Assembly (NCBI GenBank): GCA_039725955.1 | Contig: CP091034.1 | Location: forward strand, 1,364,001 to 1,428,000 | Length of the DNA: 64,000 bases | Direction: 5' to 3' | Source of the DNA: Sinorhizobium sp. B11 | GTDB taxonomy: Bacteria > Pseudomonadota > Alphaproteobacteria > Rhizobiales > Rhizobiaceae | In this document: in pieces, positions 17,698-26,056 of the stretch | How positions within the stretch are numbered: position 1 is the first letter of the stretch | Layout: every line of letters starts with the position of its first letter | Translations under genes and position numbers: made by a program | Notes under the pieces: generated by a model | The model's database searches: none | Told to the model about the DNA's origin: nothing | The model's input: only the letters and a program-made list of their open reading frames with translations

Positions 17698-18046
17698 AGT
17701 TGTTACTCTCTTTTGGATCCCCGTGCCCGAAGGCGATGGGGCGTTTCTTGTTGCTTGGCTTGGCTGCTCGAAAGACAGACCAAAAAAGAAAACAGCCCCG
17801 AAAGGCTGCATTTCCGGCGCGGCTTATAGCGGCAATCGATTAGCCGGTCAATACAAGCCATTCTGGCGGTCGGAAAAATAGCATAGAAAAAACAACAGGT
17901 TAAGTGTGAGGTATAATGATACCTCACTTTAGTGCGCTCGAAAACAGGAAGTTTCGCATCCGGAAAGTCACGCACGTTCGTATTCGGCTCGAAATCGCCC
18001 CACCCTTGTGGCACAAGGACGGATACAGACAGCACAGGAACATGCC
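17698..18046. other. Divergent promoter region of rplM and the crotonase-like gene
   Basis: A gap of 349 bases holding the promoters of both divergent genes. The only strong structure I see is the palindrome at 17906-17927. No small gene is convincing here. Confidence 0.5.
17906..17927. promoter_or_regulatory. 22-base inverted repeat in the rplM/crotonase control region
   Basis: Perfect nine-base arms GTGAGGTAT and ATACCTCAC around AATG. There is no T-run, and both flanking genes point away, so an operator is more likely than a terminator. The regulator is unknown. Confidence 0.45.
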
Positions 18047-18880
18047 ATGGCCGAGATCGTATCCTTCCGCAAGGACAACAACAATTCGGGCGAGGGCGCC
18101 CTCGTGCTTCGCCAGCTTTCCGGCGGCATATTGCGCCTGACGCTCAACAATCCACCGGCCAATGCGCTCTCTATATCAGTCATGGAAACGCTGATTGGCG
18201 AGTTGCAGGGTGCGGCAGATGACCAGGACGTACGCATCGTCGTCATCGCCTCGACAGGAAATGTCTTTTCCGCTGGTCATGACCTGAAGGAATTGACTGC
18301 GCACCGCGCCGACGAGGACGACGGCGTCGCCTTCTTCGAAGAAACCTTTGCGCTGGCTGCGGATCTGATGCTGGAGATCAGTCGTTTGCCGAAGCCGGTC
18401 ATCGCCGAGATCGATGGGCTCGCGACGGCAGCAGGCTGCCAGCTCGTCGCAAGCTGCGATCTTGCGATCTGCACGGATACGTCGACCTTCTGCACGCCAG
18501 GCGTCAATATCGGCCTTTTCTGCTCGACGCCGGCTGTCGCCGTTTCGCGCGCCGCCCACCGCAAGCAGGCGATGGAGATGCTGCTGACGGGCGAGACGAT
18601 CGACGCCTCGACGGCAAAGGATTTCGGTCTGGTCAACCGCATTGTACCGAAGCAGTACCTCACCCAGGTGGTCAGCAAATACGCATCCGTCATTGCCTCG
18701 AAGTCGCCGGAGGCGTTGAGGATCGGCAAGGAAGCCTTTTACAGACAGCTCGAAATGCCCATCGCGGAAGCCTACGACTATACCGCAAGCGTGATGGTCG
18801 ACAGCATGCTGACCGGCGATGCGCAGGAAGGCATCGGTGCCTTTCTTGCAAAGCGCACGCCCGAATGGAAGGGCGACTGA
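18047..18880 (+). CDS. Enoyl-CoA hydratase/isomerase-like protein (ECHDC3-like)
   Basis: A 277-residue crotonase-superfamily protein. RLTLNNPPANALS, the oxyanion-hole stretch FSAGHDLKEL and TAAGCQLVASCDLAI are clear. The two glutamates of true enoyl-CoA hydratases are replaced: the first position reads Q132 (AGCQL), and the second region reads TPGVNIGLF with Gly/Asn. It is therefore probably not a classical hydratase; another acyl-CoA reaction or a non-catalytic role is possible. The ATG at 18047 has AGGA upstream. Its stop abuts the stop of the convergent EamA gene with no gap. Confidence 0.8.
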   Translation: MAEIVSFRKDNNNSGEGALVLRQLSGGILRLTLNNPPANALSISVMETLIGELQGAADDQDVRIVVIASTGNVFSAGHDLKELTAHRADEDDGVAFFEETFALAADLMLEISRLPKPVIAEIDGLATAAGCQLVASCDLAICTDTSTFCTPGVNIGLFCSTPAVAVSRAAHRKQAMEMLLTGETIDASTAKDFGLVNRIVPKQYLTQVVSKYASVIASKSPEALRIGKEAFYRQLEMPIAEAYDYTASVMVDSMLTGDAQEGIGAFLAKRTPEWKGD

Positions 18881-19717
18881 TCAGGCGAGCTTCAGGATCA
18901 GACCGCCGAGCGCGATGATGATGCCGGCGAGGTAGCGCCAGACGCTGGCCTTTTCCTTCAGCACCAGAACCGAGATGACAAGCGCGAACAGGATGGCGGT
19001 TTCCCGCAGCGCCGCCACCGTCGCGACCGGGGCCTTCGTCATCGCCCAGAGTGCCAGGCCGTAGGAGGCGATCGAGCCCGCGCCGCCGATCAGCCCGCGC
19101 CACCAGTTTCGCCTGACGTGAGTGGCGACAGTTACGAGACCGCGCTGCGAAACCGCCCAGGCAAAGAGGAGAACCGGCGGCAGAAGCGACATCCACAGCG
19201 TGTAGGAAATCGCATTGCCGGAACGCCGGGCGCCGATGCCGTCCACATAGGTATAGGTGGCGATGACGCAGGCGTTGATCAGCGCCAGCATTATCGCGTG
19301 ACGGCTGCCGTGGCGGGCTTCGAAGGCGAGGGTGAGGATGCCGACGCAGATCGTCAGGGTCCCGGCAAGCGCCCCACCCGTCAGATGCTCTCCGAGGATG
19401 AAGCCGCTGGTGGCGACGATGAGCAGGGGCGCTGCGCCGCGCATCAGCGGATAGACGAGGCCGATATCGCCCGCCCTGTAGGCCGCGGCCACCAGCTGGA
19501 AATAGGCAAATTGCAGGATCGCGGAAGCGCCGATGAACGGCCAGGCCTGGGGCTGCGGCAGGGGAAGCAACGGCAGGAATGGCAGCGAGGCAACAGCGCC
19601 GCCTGCAGAGATCAGCGCCGCATCAAGTGACTTGTCCTTGCCGGCTTTGATGATGGCATTCCATGTCGCGTGCAGAAGCGCACCGAAAAGGACAAGAAGA
19701 ATAACGTCGAGGGGCAA
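18881..19717 (-). CDS. EamA-family (DMT) transporter
   Basis: A 278-residue membrane protein with about ten helices and two EamA repeats. LLHATWNAIIKAGKDK at the start and YRAGDIGLVYPLMRGAAPLL at the end of the first repeat are typical of the drug/metabolite transporter superfamily, as is the VLVLKEKASVWRYLAGIIIALGG end. Substrate unknown. It starts just left of an AT-rich patch and converges on the crotonase-like gene without any visible terminator. Confidence 0.85.
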   Translation of the reverse strand: MPLDVILLVLFGALLHATWNAIIKAGKDKSLDAALISAGGAVASLPFLPLLPLPQPQAWPFIGASAILQFAYFQLVAAAYRAGDIGLVYPLMRGAAPLLIVATSGFILGEHLTGGALAGTLTICVGILTLAFEARHGSRHAIMLALINACVIATYTYVDGIGARRSGNAISYTLWMSLLPPVLLFAWAVSQRGLVTVATHVRRNWWRGLIGGAGSIASYGLALWAMTKAPVATVAALRETAILFALVISVLVLKEKASVWRYLAGIIIALGGLILKLA

Positions 19718-19759
19718 AGTGAATGATCCGGGAGCACTGCAGCAAAATATGGGAAAACA

Positions 19760-20178
19760 TCACAGCTTTCCCGTTTGAGTCCGCCTTGAAATAACAACCT
19801 GTGTTTGCGTGATTTGATCTGTAAGGTGTACTCCGCACGGTCCAAATTCAATAGCATGGATCGATGAAGCGAACAATTGCCCATTGATGTGGCAATTTCT
19901 GCGTGCGCTCGAAATACGTTCAATTCCGCTCACCTCACACAACTATGAGATGTTACTAATGGACACATGAACATATCGTGATCAAATTGTGTATGAAAGG
20001 TGAAGTTCAGCCATGGCGAGAGAATGTCGACAATCCTATGCTGCTGAAATGTAGACATTATTCTATAACTTTGAAATGGTTGTAAATTTGCAATCAAAGC
20101 GAGTTTCTTGAGATATTTTGTATCTGCAGATTGAACGACGAGTCCTTTCGCAGATGCGAAAAGATCGATAATATTCAA
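19760..20178 (-). pseudogene. Possible relic of a LuxR-type autoinducer-binding domain in an AT-rich patch
   Basis: Two overlapping leftward frames form what looks like one broken protein. Frame A (20178 to 19930) reads MNIIDLFASAKGL...LQPFQSYRIMSTFQQ...FDHDMFMCPLV. Frame B, shifted, ends near 19760 and reads GQLFASSIHAIEFGPCGVHL...TQTQVVISR. The order of hydrophobic and Asp/Pro positions resembles the N-terminal domain of rhizobial LuxR regulators, and no helix-turn-helix part follows before the EamA start. By hand count, 19981-20160 is about 38% G+C, far below its neighbours. The remaining bases to 20198 hold nothing I recognise. This is a pattern impression, not a search result. Confidence 0.3.
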
Positions 20179-20198
20179 AATTCCGAATGAATGCTCGC

Positions 20199-20522
20199 TT
20201 AGAGACTATAGTGTGGAATGAAGAACATCCCGTCCAGGTTGTCTATGTTCTGGCAGTTCAGCACCCGGCACTTGGGGTTGTCCTTTGAAGGAATGCTCGT
20301 CCATTCCGCATAGTCGGTCGCATCACAGTAGTTGCTGTTTCGGACATAGCGGTCGTAGAGAGGAAGGCCGCGCGGTGAAGTGTAGCGAAAGATGACTGCG
20401 CCTTGGTTGTGGATCGCAGCCCGCACGCTCTGGCAGCTCATGGTGAGCGGATTGTAGCGCGAGATCGCAAGCGCCGGCGAGGCGGCGAGCACAAGCGCGA
20501 GGGTAGCGGCGATTTTTTTCAT
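20199..20522 (-). CDS. Small exported protein of unknown function
   Basis: A 107-residue protein with a clear signal peptide (MKKIAATLALVLAASPALA, cleavage after residue 19). The mature 88 residues are rich in Tyr, Asn and Ser and contain four cysteines (MSCQS, NYCDA, KCRVLNC), consistent with two disulfides in the periplasm. No family is recognised with confidence; small proteins of this shape occur widely in Rhizobiaceae. It is divergent from the CoA-binding gene. Confidence 0.65.
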   Translation of the reverse strand: MKKIAATLALVLAASPALAISRYNPLTMSCQSVRAAIHNQGAVIFRYTSPRGLPLYDRYVRNSNYCDATDYAEWTSIPSKDNPKCRVLNCQNIDNLDGMFFIPHYSL

Positions 20523-20625
20523 GGCACAATTTCTCCCTTAGATTTCCGGCACCTATATATACGCGCAAACGGGCCGCCGGTTTCAATGAATCGCGAGTGA
20601 GATCCAATTCCAGGAGACAGCAGAT

Positions 20626-21054
20626 ATGAACCATGATGCCTATGCCGACGACTACCTCTCCGGTATTCTGAAATCCGTCAAAACCATCGCGCTGACGGGG
20701 GCTTCGCCCAATCCGGCCCGGCCGAGCAATGGTGTCATGGGCTATCTCCTGTCGCGCGGCTACAAGGTTATTCCCGTTAATCCGGGGCAGGCGGGCAAGC
20801 AGATCCACGGGCAGACCGTCTACGCACGTCTTGCCGACATCCCCGAACCGGTCGACATGGTCGAGGTCTTCCGCGCATCCGAATATCTTGACGGGGTGGT
20901 GGACGAGGCATTGGCACTTGATCCCCGCCCGCAGGTCGTGTGGGCACAGCTTGGCGTGAGCGACGATGCAGCCGCCGCCAAGGCCGAAGCCGGCGGTATC
21001 AAGGTCGTCATGAACCGCTGCCCGGCAATCGAGTATCCGCGTCTTTTCGGCTGA
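20626..21054 (+). CDS. CoA-binding domain protein (YccU-like)
   Basis: A 142-residue protein with a Rossmann-type CoA-binding fold: VKTIALTGASPNPARPSNGVM for the nucleotide loop, GYKVIPVNPGQAGKQIHG, and VWAQLGVSDDAAAAKAEAGG with VVMNRCPAIEY near the end. It matches the stand-alone CoA_binding_2 proteins related to the N-terminal part of succinyl-CoA synthetase alpha. The cellular role is not established. CAGGAGAC precedes the ATG. metY follows in the same direction after 117 bases. Confidence 0.85.
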   Translation: MNHDAYADDYLSGILKSVKTIALTGASPNPARPSNGVMGYLLSRGYKVIPVNPGQAGKQIHGQTVYARLADIPEPVDMVEVFRASEYLDGVVDEALALDPRPQVVWAQLGVSDDAAAAKAEAGGIKVVMNRCPAIEYPRLFG

Positions 21055-21171
21055 CGCTGTCAGGCAGAACGGATTTTCTCCGGAACGCGCCGCGGTTGAA
21101 AAAGATCGCGGTTAACTTTCATGTTCGAGCGGCTATGATCGCGCCCGTCAACAATTGTACGGGAGGACGAC

Positions 21172-22455
21172 ATGGCCAAAAACGATCCGGGATTCAACAC
21201 GCTGGCGATCCATGCGGGCGCGCAGCCCGATCCGGCGACCGGCGCGCGGATTACACCGATCTACCAGACCACGGCCTTCGTCTTCAACGATTCCGACCAC
21301 GCCGCAGCCCTCTTCGGCCTGCAGCAATTCGGCAATATCTACACCCGCATCATGAATCCGACGCAGGCGGTCCTGGAAGAGCGCGTCGCAGCCCTTGAAG
21401 GCGGCACGGCAGCGCTCGCAGTCGCCTCCGGTCATGCAGCGCAGATGGTCGTTTTCCACACGCTGATGCGCCCCGGCGAAAATTTCGTCGCCGCCCGCCG
21501 CCTCTATGGTGGATCGATCAATCAGTTCGGCCACGCCTTCGAGAATTTCGGCTGGCAGGTACGCTGGGCCGACCCTGAGAACCCCAGTGATTTCGAGAGC
21601 AGGATCGACGACAAGACGCGGGCGATCTTCATCGAAAGCCTTGCCAATCCGGGCGGCACCTTCGTCGATATTGCCGCGATCGCCGAAATCGCCCACCGTC
21701 ACGACCTGCCGCTGATCGTCGACAACACCATGGCAACACCCTATCTCATCCGGCCAATCGAGCACGGTGCCGATATCGTCGTGCATTCCCTGACCAAGTT
21801 CCTCGGCGGCCACGGCAATTCCATGGGCGGCATCATCGTCGATGGCGGCACCTTCGACTGGTCGAAGACCGGCAATTACCCGATGCTCTCCAGCCCGCGG
21901 CCGGAATATAACGGCGTCGTACTGCACCAGACTTTCGGCAATTTTGCCTTCGCGATCGCCTGCCGTGTGCTCGGCCTGCGCGACCTCGGCCCGGCCATCT
22001 CGCCTTTCAACGCTTTCCTGATCCTGACCGGCATCGAGACGCTGCCGCTACGCATGCAGCGTCATAGCGACAATGCGATTGATGTTGCCAAATGGCTGAA
22101 GGCCCATTCCAAGATCGCCTGGGTGAATTATTCCGGCCTCGAAGATGATCCGAACCACGCCCTGCAGCAGCGCTATTCACCCAAGGGCGCCGGCTCCGTC
22201 TTCACCTTCGGCGTCAAGGGCGGCTACGAGGCTGGCAAGGCGCTGGTCGAGGGGTTGGAACTCTTCTCGCATCTCGCCAATATTGGCGATACACGCTCCC
22301 TCGTGATCCATCCGGCCTCCACCACGCACCGGCAGCTGACCGACGAGCAGAGGGTCGCCGCAGGCGCCGGACCGGACGTGGTGCGCCTCTCCGTTGGCAT
22401 CGAGGACGTGAAGGACATCATCGCCGACCTCGAGCAGTCGCTGTCGAAGATCTGA
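21172..22455 (+). CDS. metY: O-acetylhomoserine sulfhydrylase
   Basis: A 427-residue PLP enzyme of the Cys/Met metabolism family that makes homocysteine from O-acetylhomoserine and sulfide. [37 protein letters not shown] and the Schiff-base lysine K209 ([13 protein letters not shown]) are clear. The length and the insertion after the lysine ([15 protein letters not shown]) favour MetY over MetB/MetZ. GGGAGGAC precedes the ATG. I looked for a SAM-II riboswitch in the leader, frequent for methionine genes in this group, and did not see its conserved core. Confidence 0.93.
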   Translation: MAKNDPGFNTLAIHAGAQPDPATGARITPIYQTTAFVFNDSDHAAALFGLQQFGNIYTRIMNPTQAVLEERVAALEGGTAALAVASGHAAQMVVFHTLMRPGENFVAARRLYGGSINQFGHAFENFGWQVRWADPENPSDFESRIDDKTRAIFIESLANPGGTFVDIAAIAEIAHRHDLPLIVDNTMATPYLIRPIEHGADIVVHSLTKFLGGHGNSMGGIIVDGGTFDWSKTGNYPMLSSPRPEYNGVVLHQTFGNFAFAIACRVLGLRDLGPAISPFNAFLILTGIETLPLRMQRHSDNAIDVAKWLKAHSKIAWVNYSGLEDDPNHALQQRYSPKGAGSVFTFGVKGGYEAGKALVEGLELFSHLANIGDTRSLVIHPASTTHRQLTDEQRVAAGAGPDVVRLSVGIEDVKDIIADLEQSLSKI

Positions 22456-22471
22456 GCGTCCCTCGCAACGC

Positions 22472-22546
22472 TTGTATTTTTGCAGACTACATTTGTCGGG
22501 ATACAACCATGGGATCAGTGTCCGAGTGGAATAGACTCGGACGCGG
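22472..22546. repeat. Diverged direct repeat, copy 1
   Basis: It shares roughly three quarters of its positions with 22922-22995 by eye, including TTTTGCAG, GGGATACA and GGATCAG in the same order and spacing. It contains a perfect eight-base hairpin, GTCCGAGT and ACTCGGAC with a seven-base loop. Probably a copy of a dispersed intergenic element. Confidence 0.55.
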
Positions 22547-22547
22547 C

Positions 22548-22567
22548 TTTCGTCCGATCGGACGAAA
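22548..22567. repeat. 20-base perfect palindrome
   Basis: TTTCGTCCGATCGGACGAAA is its own reverse complement. It directly follows repeat copy 1 and lies between metY and the convergent small exported gene. It could terminate transcription or bind a dimeric protein. Confidence 0.6.
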
Positions 22568-22579
22568 ATCGCGGACCAT

Positions 22580-22786
22580 TTAGAGCCCCAAGCCAAACTG
22601 GTTCGGCTGCGAAAAGTCTTTTATTCCGACTTTCGGCCAATCGCATCTCCTGTCGAACTGGAGTTTAGAGACGGTGCGGTGGCAAGTCGGGTCTGTCCTG
22701 AACGCATAACCTGGAAGGGAGACGTAGTGACTTGCCGACGTCCCGAACAACAGGCAAATCGTCAGTGCGACACAAAAAGGCTTCAT
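22580..22786 (-). CDS. Small exported protein of unknown function, 68 residues
   Basis: The ATG at 22786 follows AAGGGAGG by six bases, a near-ideal ribosome site. The product begins MKPFCVALTICLLFGTSAS, a signal peptide, followed by about 49 residues with two cysteines (DPTCHR, DRRCDW) and many aromatic and basic residues. No family is recognised. The gene is flanked on both sides by copies of a diverged direct repeat (22472-22546 and 22922-22995). The bases from 22787 to 23079 hold repeat copy 2 and the leader of the cupin gene. Confidence 0.5.
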   Translation of the reverse strand: MKPFCVALTICLLFGTSASHYVSLPGYAFRTDPTCHRTVSKLQFDRRCDWPKVGIKDFSQPNQFGLGL

Positions 22787-22921
22787 GGTTGCCTCCCTTG
22801 TGGGATTAGGGGACGCATTTTCACATAGAGCAACGCTCTCGGACATATATCAATTTGTGCTAATACTGCAGCTGGGCGAGACGCCAGGCGAAGAACACGG
22901 AGTGTCCTCCGCAGCAAAGGT

Positions 22922-22995
22922 TTGCAATTTTGCAGCCTGCGTTTGTTGGGATACAGCCATAGGATCAGCGTGCGATTCGAATAGAGTCGGGGCGA
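22922..22995. repeat. Diverged direct repeat, copy 2
   Basis: Partner of 22472-22546, 450 bases away in the same orientation. The hairpin of copy 1 is only partly kept here: CGATTC and GAGTCG with one mismatch. Confidence 0.55.
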
Positions 22996-23079
22996 TGGTC
23001 GGCGAGTTTTTGACTCTGCCGATGTCGCTCTTTTTGTGCTTAATCTTTGCCGCGAAGGACACTGAAGGAAAGGCTGACC

Positions 23080-23424
23080 ATGGCAAACGCGATCTCCTTC
23101 GATATCGGCGGCGTCGAACCGGAAGTCGGCGCTCCCGCGGCCGAACGCATCATTTCGGGTAATCCGCAATTTCGCACCTGGAATCTCGAGGAGGCCGAGG
23201 GCGGCCTCTACGCCGGCATCTGGGAGGCAACACCCGGCAAGTGGCGGATCGTCTACGAGGAGTGGGAATATTTCAGCCTGCTTTCCGGCTATTCGATCGT
23301 GACCGAGGATGGCGGCGAGCCGGTCCATCTCAGGGCCGGCGACCGCCTTGTCCTGAGGCCGGGCTTTAAAGGAACCTGGGAAGTCGTTGAAACGACTCGC
23401 AAGGATTATGTGATCAAGGTTTGA
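23080..23424 (+). CDS. Cupin domain protein (ureidoglycine-aminohydrolase-like cupin)
   Basis: A 114-residue single-cupin protein. WEATPGKWRIVYEEWEYFSLLSG and the second motif LRAGDRLVLRPGFKGTWEV match the Cupin_3 (DUF861) family. The usual His-rich metal site is largely replaced (no H-x-H in the first motif), as in many members of this group, so an enzymatic role is uncertain. The ATG at 23080 is preferred to a start 11 codons earlier. A weak hairpin (AGAAGG and CCTTCT, near 23440-23460) follows the gene. Confidence 0.75.
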   Translation: MANAISFDIGGVEPEVGAPAAERIISGNPQFRTWNLEEAEGGLYAGIWEATPGKWRIVYEEWEYFSLLSGYSIVTEDGGEPVHLRAGDRLVLRPGFKGTWEVVETTRKDYVIKV

Positions 23425-23573
23425 GCGCCGGGCCGGATAGAAGGTTTTTGATCCTTCTTATTAAGAGTGCCTACATCATCAAATGCTAAAGCTCATCTGC
23501 AGCGCATTGCGGACATGATGTCTCCTGCCGTCACCAAAGACATGCCCTTGCAATTCATCTTTTTGGGATTTGC

Positions 23574-25700
23574 ATGTCGTCGAATCTTGCGCGTAGACGC
23601 GGTCGGTCTCAGACGTCTTCCATCATTGCGACAACCGTATGCTTCCTTGTCGTCGCTCTCGCGCTGACAGGCCTCATGGCCCATGTCGTCGTCGCGATGA
23701 CACGATCTGCAAACGAGATCGACGATGCCAGGGCCACGCGCGCCGCCAGCGCGGCGATGGCAGCTCTTGTCAATCGCTTGAGCGCGACAACCACGGATAA
23801 CGCCGTATGGGATGATGCCTATAAGGCGATCTCGTCTCCAGGCGCGGCGGACTGGGCCTATGAAAACTGGGGTAAAACAACCGCGGATTACCCGCTCTAT
23901 GACGGCGCGGTCGTAATCGGCCCCGATCAATCTTCGATCGTCTCCGCATATGCCAAAGGTAAGCCTTTCCAGCCGAGCGCCTTTTTCGGCGAGGGCTTTT
24001 TCCAGCAGATCAACAAGGCTGCCGATGCCGGACAGGCGCCGGTGGTCAATTTCATCCGGACCGAAACGGGCATCGCGCTAATCGTATCGCAGGCAATCCA
24101 ACCTTTCACCGCAGAAGGCGAACTTCCGAAGCTGAGTGTGCTGAGCCTCTACAAGGATCTCACGCCGGAAGTTCTCGACATTCTTTCGGACGAACACGAA
24201 CTCGACGGATTGCACCTTGCGACCGCGCCGGAGCCGGGCCTCTTGAACACACCCATCACGGACATGCAGGGCGGTGTTATCGGTCATCTTGTTTGGCCGA
24301 GCAAAGCGCCCGGCAGCGCCGTGTTTCACCAGGTCTATCCTTACATATCGGCCGCCATCATTATCCTTGTGATGTTCCTGGGGGGCGTTCTCCTGGTGGG
24401 CGCTTCCGAGGCGCGGCGCCTGCGCCAATTGGCACAAGCAGCGATTTTCGAAGCGAACCACGATAGCCTGAGCGGCCTGTTGAACAGGCAAGGACTTCTC
24501 GCACTGCTGGAAGAAGTGCAGGGCGCTGATCTTGCGCCGCCCCGGCTCTATCTGGTCGATCTCGATGGGTTCAAGGCTGTCAACGACGCATGGGGGCATG
24601 CGGTCGGCGATGACCTGATCCGGATCGTTTCGAACGCCCTGGTCGCCTGCCACCCTGAAGTCGTCGCTGCGGCCCGGTTGGGAGGCGACGAGTTTGCGCT
24701 GGTGCAGATTGGGTCTGCCGCGCCTGGAGAGATAGCAGCGACTATTCTGGCGCTGTTCGCCGAGCCCTTTAAGATCGATGGGCGGACGATCGAAGTTGGC
24801 GCAAGCATCGGCACTGCCGCGCTTGACGGAGACCTGCCGCCCTTGGAGCTTCTCCGCAGGGCGGATATGGCGCTTTACCGCGCCAAGGAAAATGGCAGGG
24901 GCCGAGCGATCGAATACGACCCGGAGCTCGATCGGGAGCGCCAGAAGGTCGCCGAAATGGAAGCTCTGTTGAAGAGCGCCATCAGCGATGGTGTGATCGA
25001 AGCCTTTTTCCAGCCTCTCGTCTCTGCTGCGACAGGCGCTGTCACGGGCCTTGAAGCATTGGCGCGTTGGCGAACTCCGACAGGAAACATAAGCCCGGAG
25101 ATTTTCATTCCGCTCGCCGAAAGGTGCGGTCTCATCGATGCGCTAGGCACCCTTATGCTGAAAACATCGATCGAGCATGCCAAGAACTGGCCAGGCCTGG
25201 CATTGTCGGTCAACGTTTCACCGGTCCAGCTCTGCAATCCGGAATTCGCCGCCGAAGTGATCTCGCTCCTGCAGGGCCTCGATTTTGATCCGAAGCGCCT
25301 GACATTGGAGATCACCGAAGGTGTTCTCATGACAAATCCGGACCAGGCCCGCCGGTCGATAGATCATCTCAAACAGGTTGGCATAAAATTCGCGCTTGAT
25401 GACTTTGGCTGCGGCTATGCGAGCATCGGCGCGTTGCGGCAGTTCGGCTTTGATCGAATGAAGATCGACCGCTCGCTCGTATCCGCCCTCGACCAAAGCT
25501 CGAATGGCGCCGATGTACTTCGGGCAACCATCTCCCTGGCGACCGCGCTACAGATTCCGGTCACCGCGGAAGGCATCGAAAATGCGCACCAGGCTGAGAT
25601 CCTGCGGGAGGCGGGCTGCGATCAACTGCAAGGCTATCTGATCGGAAAACCGATGTCGGCAGTCGACATATCCAGCAAGCTCCGGGAGCATGCAGCGTGA
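23574..25700 (+). CDS. CHASE4-GGDEF-EAL c-di-GMP signalling protein
   Basis: A 708-residue inner-membrane sensor that probably makes and/or degrades cyclic di-GMP. In order: helix 1 (residues 18-42), a periplasmic CHASE4-type domain with DNAVWDDAY (76-83), helix 2 (about 258-277), a GGDEF domain with intact GGDEF (370-374), and an EAL domain with intact EAL (494-496) and DDFGCGY (609-615). The inhibitory RxxD site expected before GGDEF is absent (PEVV). Both catalytic signatures look functional, so the net activity cannot be predicted. It lies 356 bases upstream of pstS in the same direction; whether it responds to phosphate is only a possibility. Confidence 0.9.
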   Translation: MSSNLARRRGRSQTSSIIATTVCFLVVALALTGLMAHVVVAMTRSANEIDDARATRAASAAMAALVNRLSATTTDNAVWDDAYKAISSPGAADWAYENWGKTTADYPLYDGAVVIGPDQSSIVSAYAKGKPFQPSAFFGEGFFQQINKAADAGQAPVVNFIRTETGIALIVSQAIQPFTAEGELPKLSVLSLYKDLTPEVLDILSDEHELDGLHLATAPEPGLLNTPITDMQGGVIGHLVWPSKAPGSAVFHQVYPYISAAIIILVMFLGGVLLVGASEARRLRQLAQAAIFEANHDSLSGLLNRQGLLALLEEVQGADLAPPRLYLVDLDGFKAVNDAWGHAVGDDLIRIVSNALVACHPEVVAAARLGGDEFALVQIGSAAPGEIAATILALFAEPFKIDGRTIEVGASIGTAALDGDLPPLELLRRADMALYRAKENGRGRAIEYDPELDRERQKVAEMEALLKSAISDGVIEAFFQPLVSAATGAVTGLEALARWRTPTGNISPEIFIPLAERCGLIDALGTLMLKTSIEHAKNWPGLALSVNVSPVQLCNPEFAAEVISLLQGLDFDPKRLTLEITEGVLMTNPDQARRSIDHLKQVGIKFALDDFGCGYASIGALRQFGFDRMKIDRSLVSALDQSSNGADVLRATISLATALQIPVTAEGIENAHQAEILREAGCDQLQGYLIGKPMSAVDISSKLREHAA

Positions 25701-26056
25701 TGCCAGGCAGATCGCGCTAGCGCTCTGGCTGCCGTTCGGCTTGGGAGCATTTCGACGTCTGAAAGCGACATTTTCAGGCATTGCTGCGGCAATCGACCGC
25801 AGCCCTGCGGCAATAGGGCCGCACCTCCTTCGGTAAGGCCCTGTTAACGCGCGATTCATTCGGAAGGTCAGTGCCTTCAGCGGCTTATGCACAGCTTTGC
25901 ATGTCGCGGCGCCTGCCTCCGGCTGTCATCAAACTGTAATAATAGACGCCTAGCCCGCCTTCCCGTGACGAGGAAATTCAGCGCTCTCGACAATGGACAC
26001 CCCCTCCATGGCGCCGGACCTCGTCGTCCTCTAGTTCCATCAGGGAAGAGTCGCAA
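25701..26056 (+). other. Leader region of the pst operon
   Basis: A 356-base gap between the c-di-GMP gene and pstS. It contains the PhoB box at 25923-25940 and the pstS ribosome site; I see no gene in it. Confidence 0.6.
25923..25940 (+). promoter_or_regulatory. PhoB (PHO) box upstream of pstS
   Basis: CTGTCATCAAACTGTAAT: two seven-base half-sites separated by four bases. The first is a perfect match to the CTGTCAT consensus and the second differs at one base. It lies 117 bases before the pstS start. Confidence 0.85.

Noticed and set aside
21055..21171. SAM-II riboswitch expected before metY
   Set aside because: The conserved core of the SAM-II aptamer is not found in the 117-base leader.
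23499..23573. Earlier start for the CHASE4-GGDEF-EAL protein
   Set aside because: The upstream hydrophobic frame is in another phase; the ATG at 23574 begins a normal charged N-terminus before helix 1.
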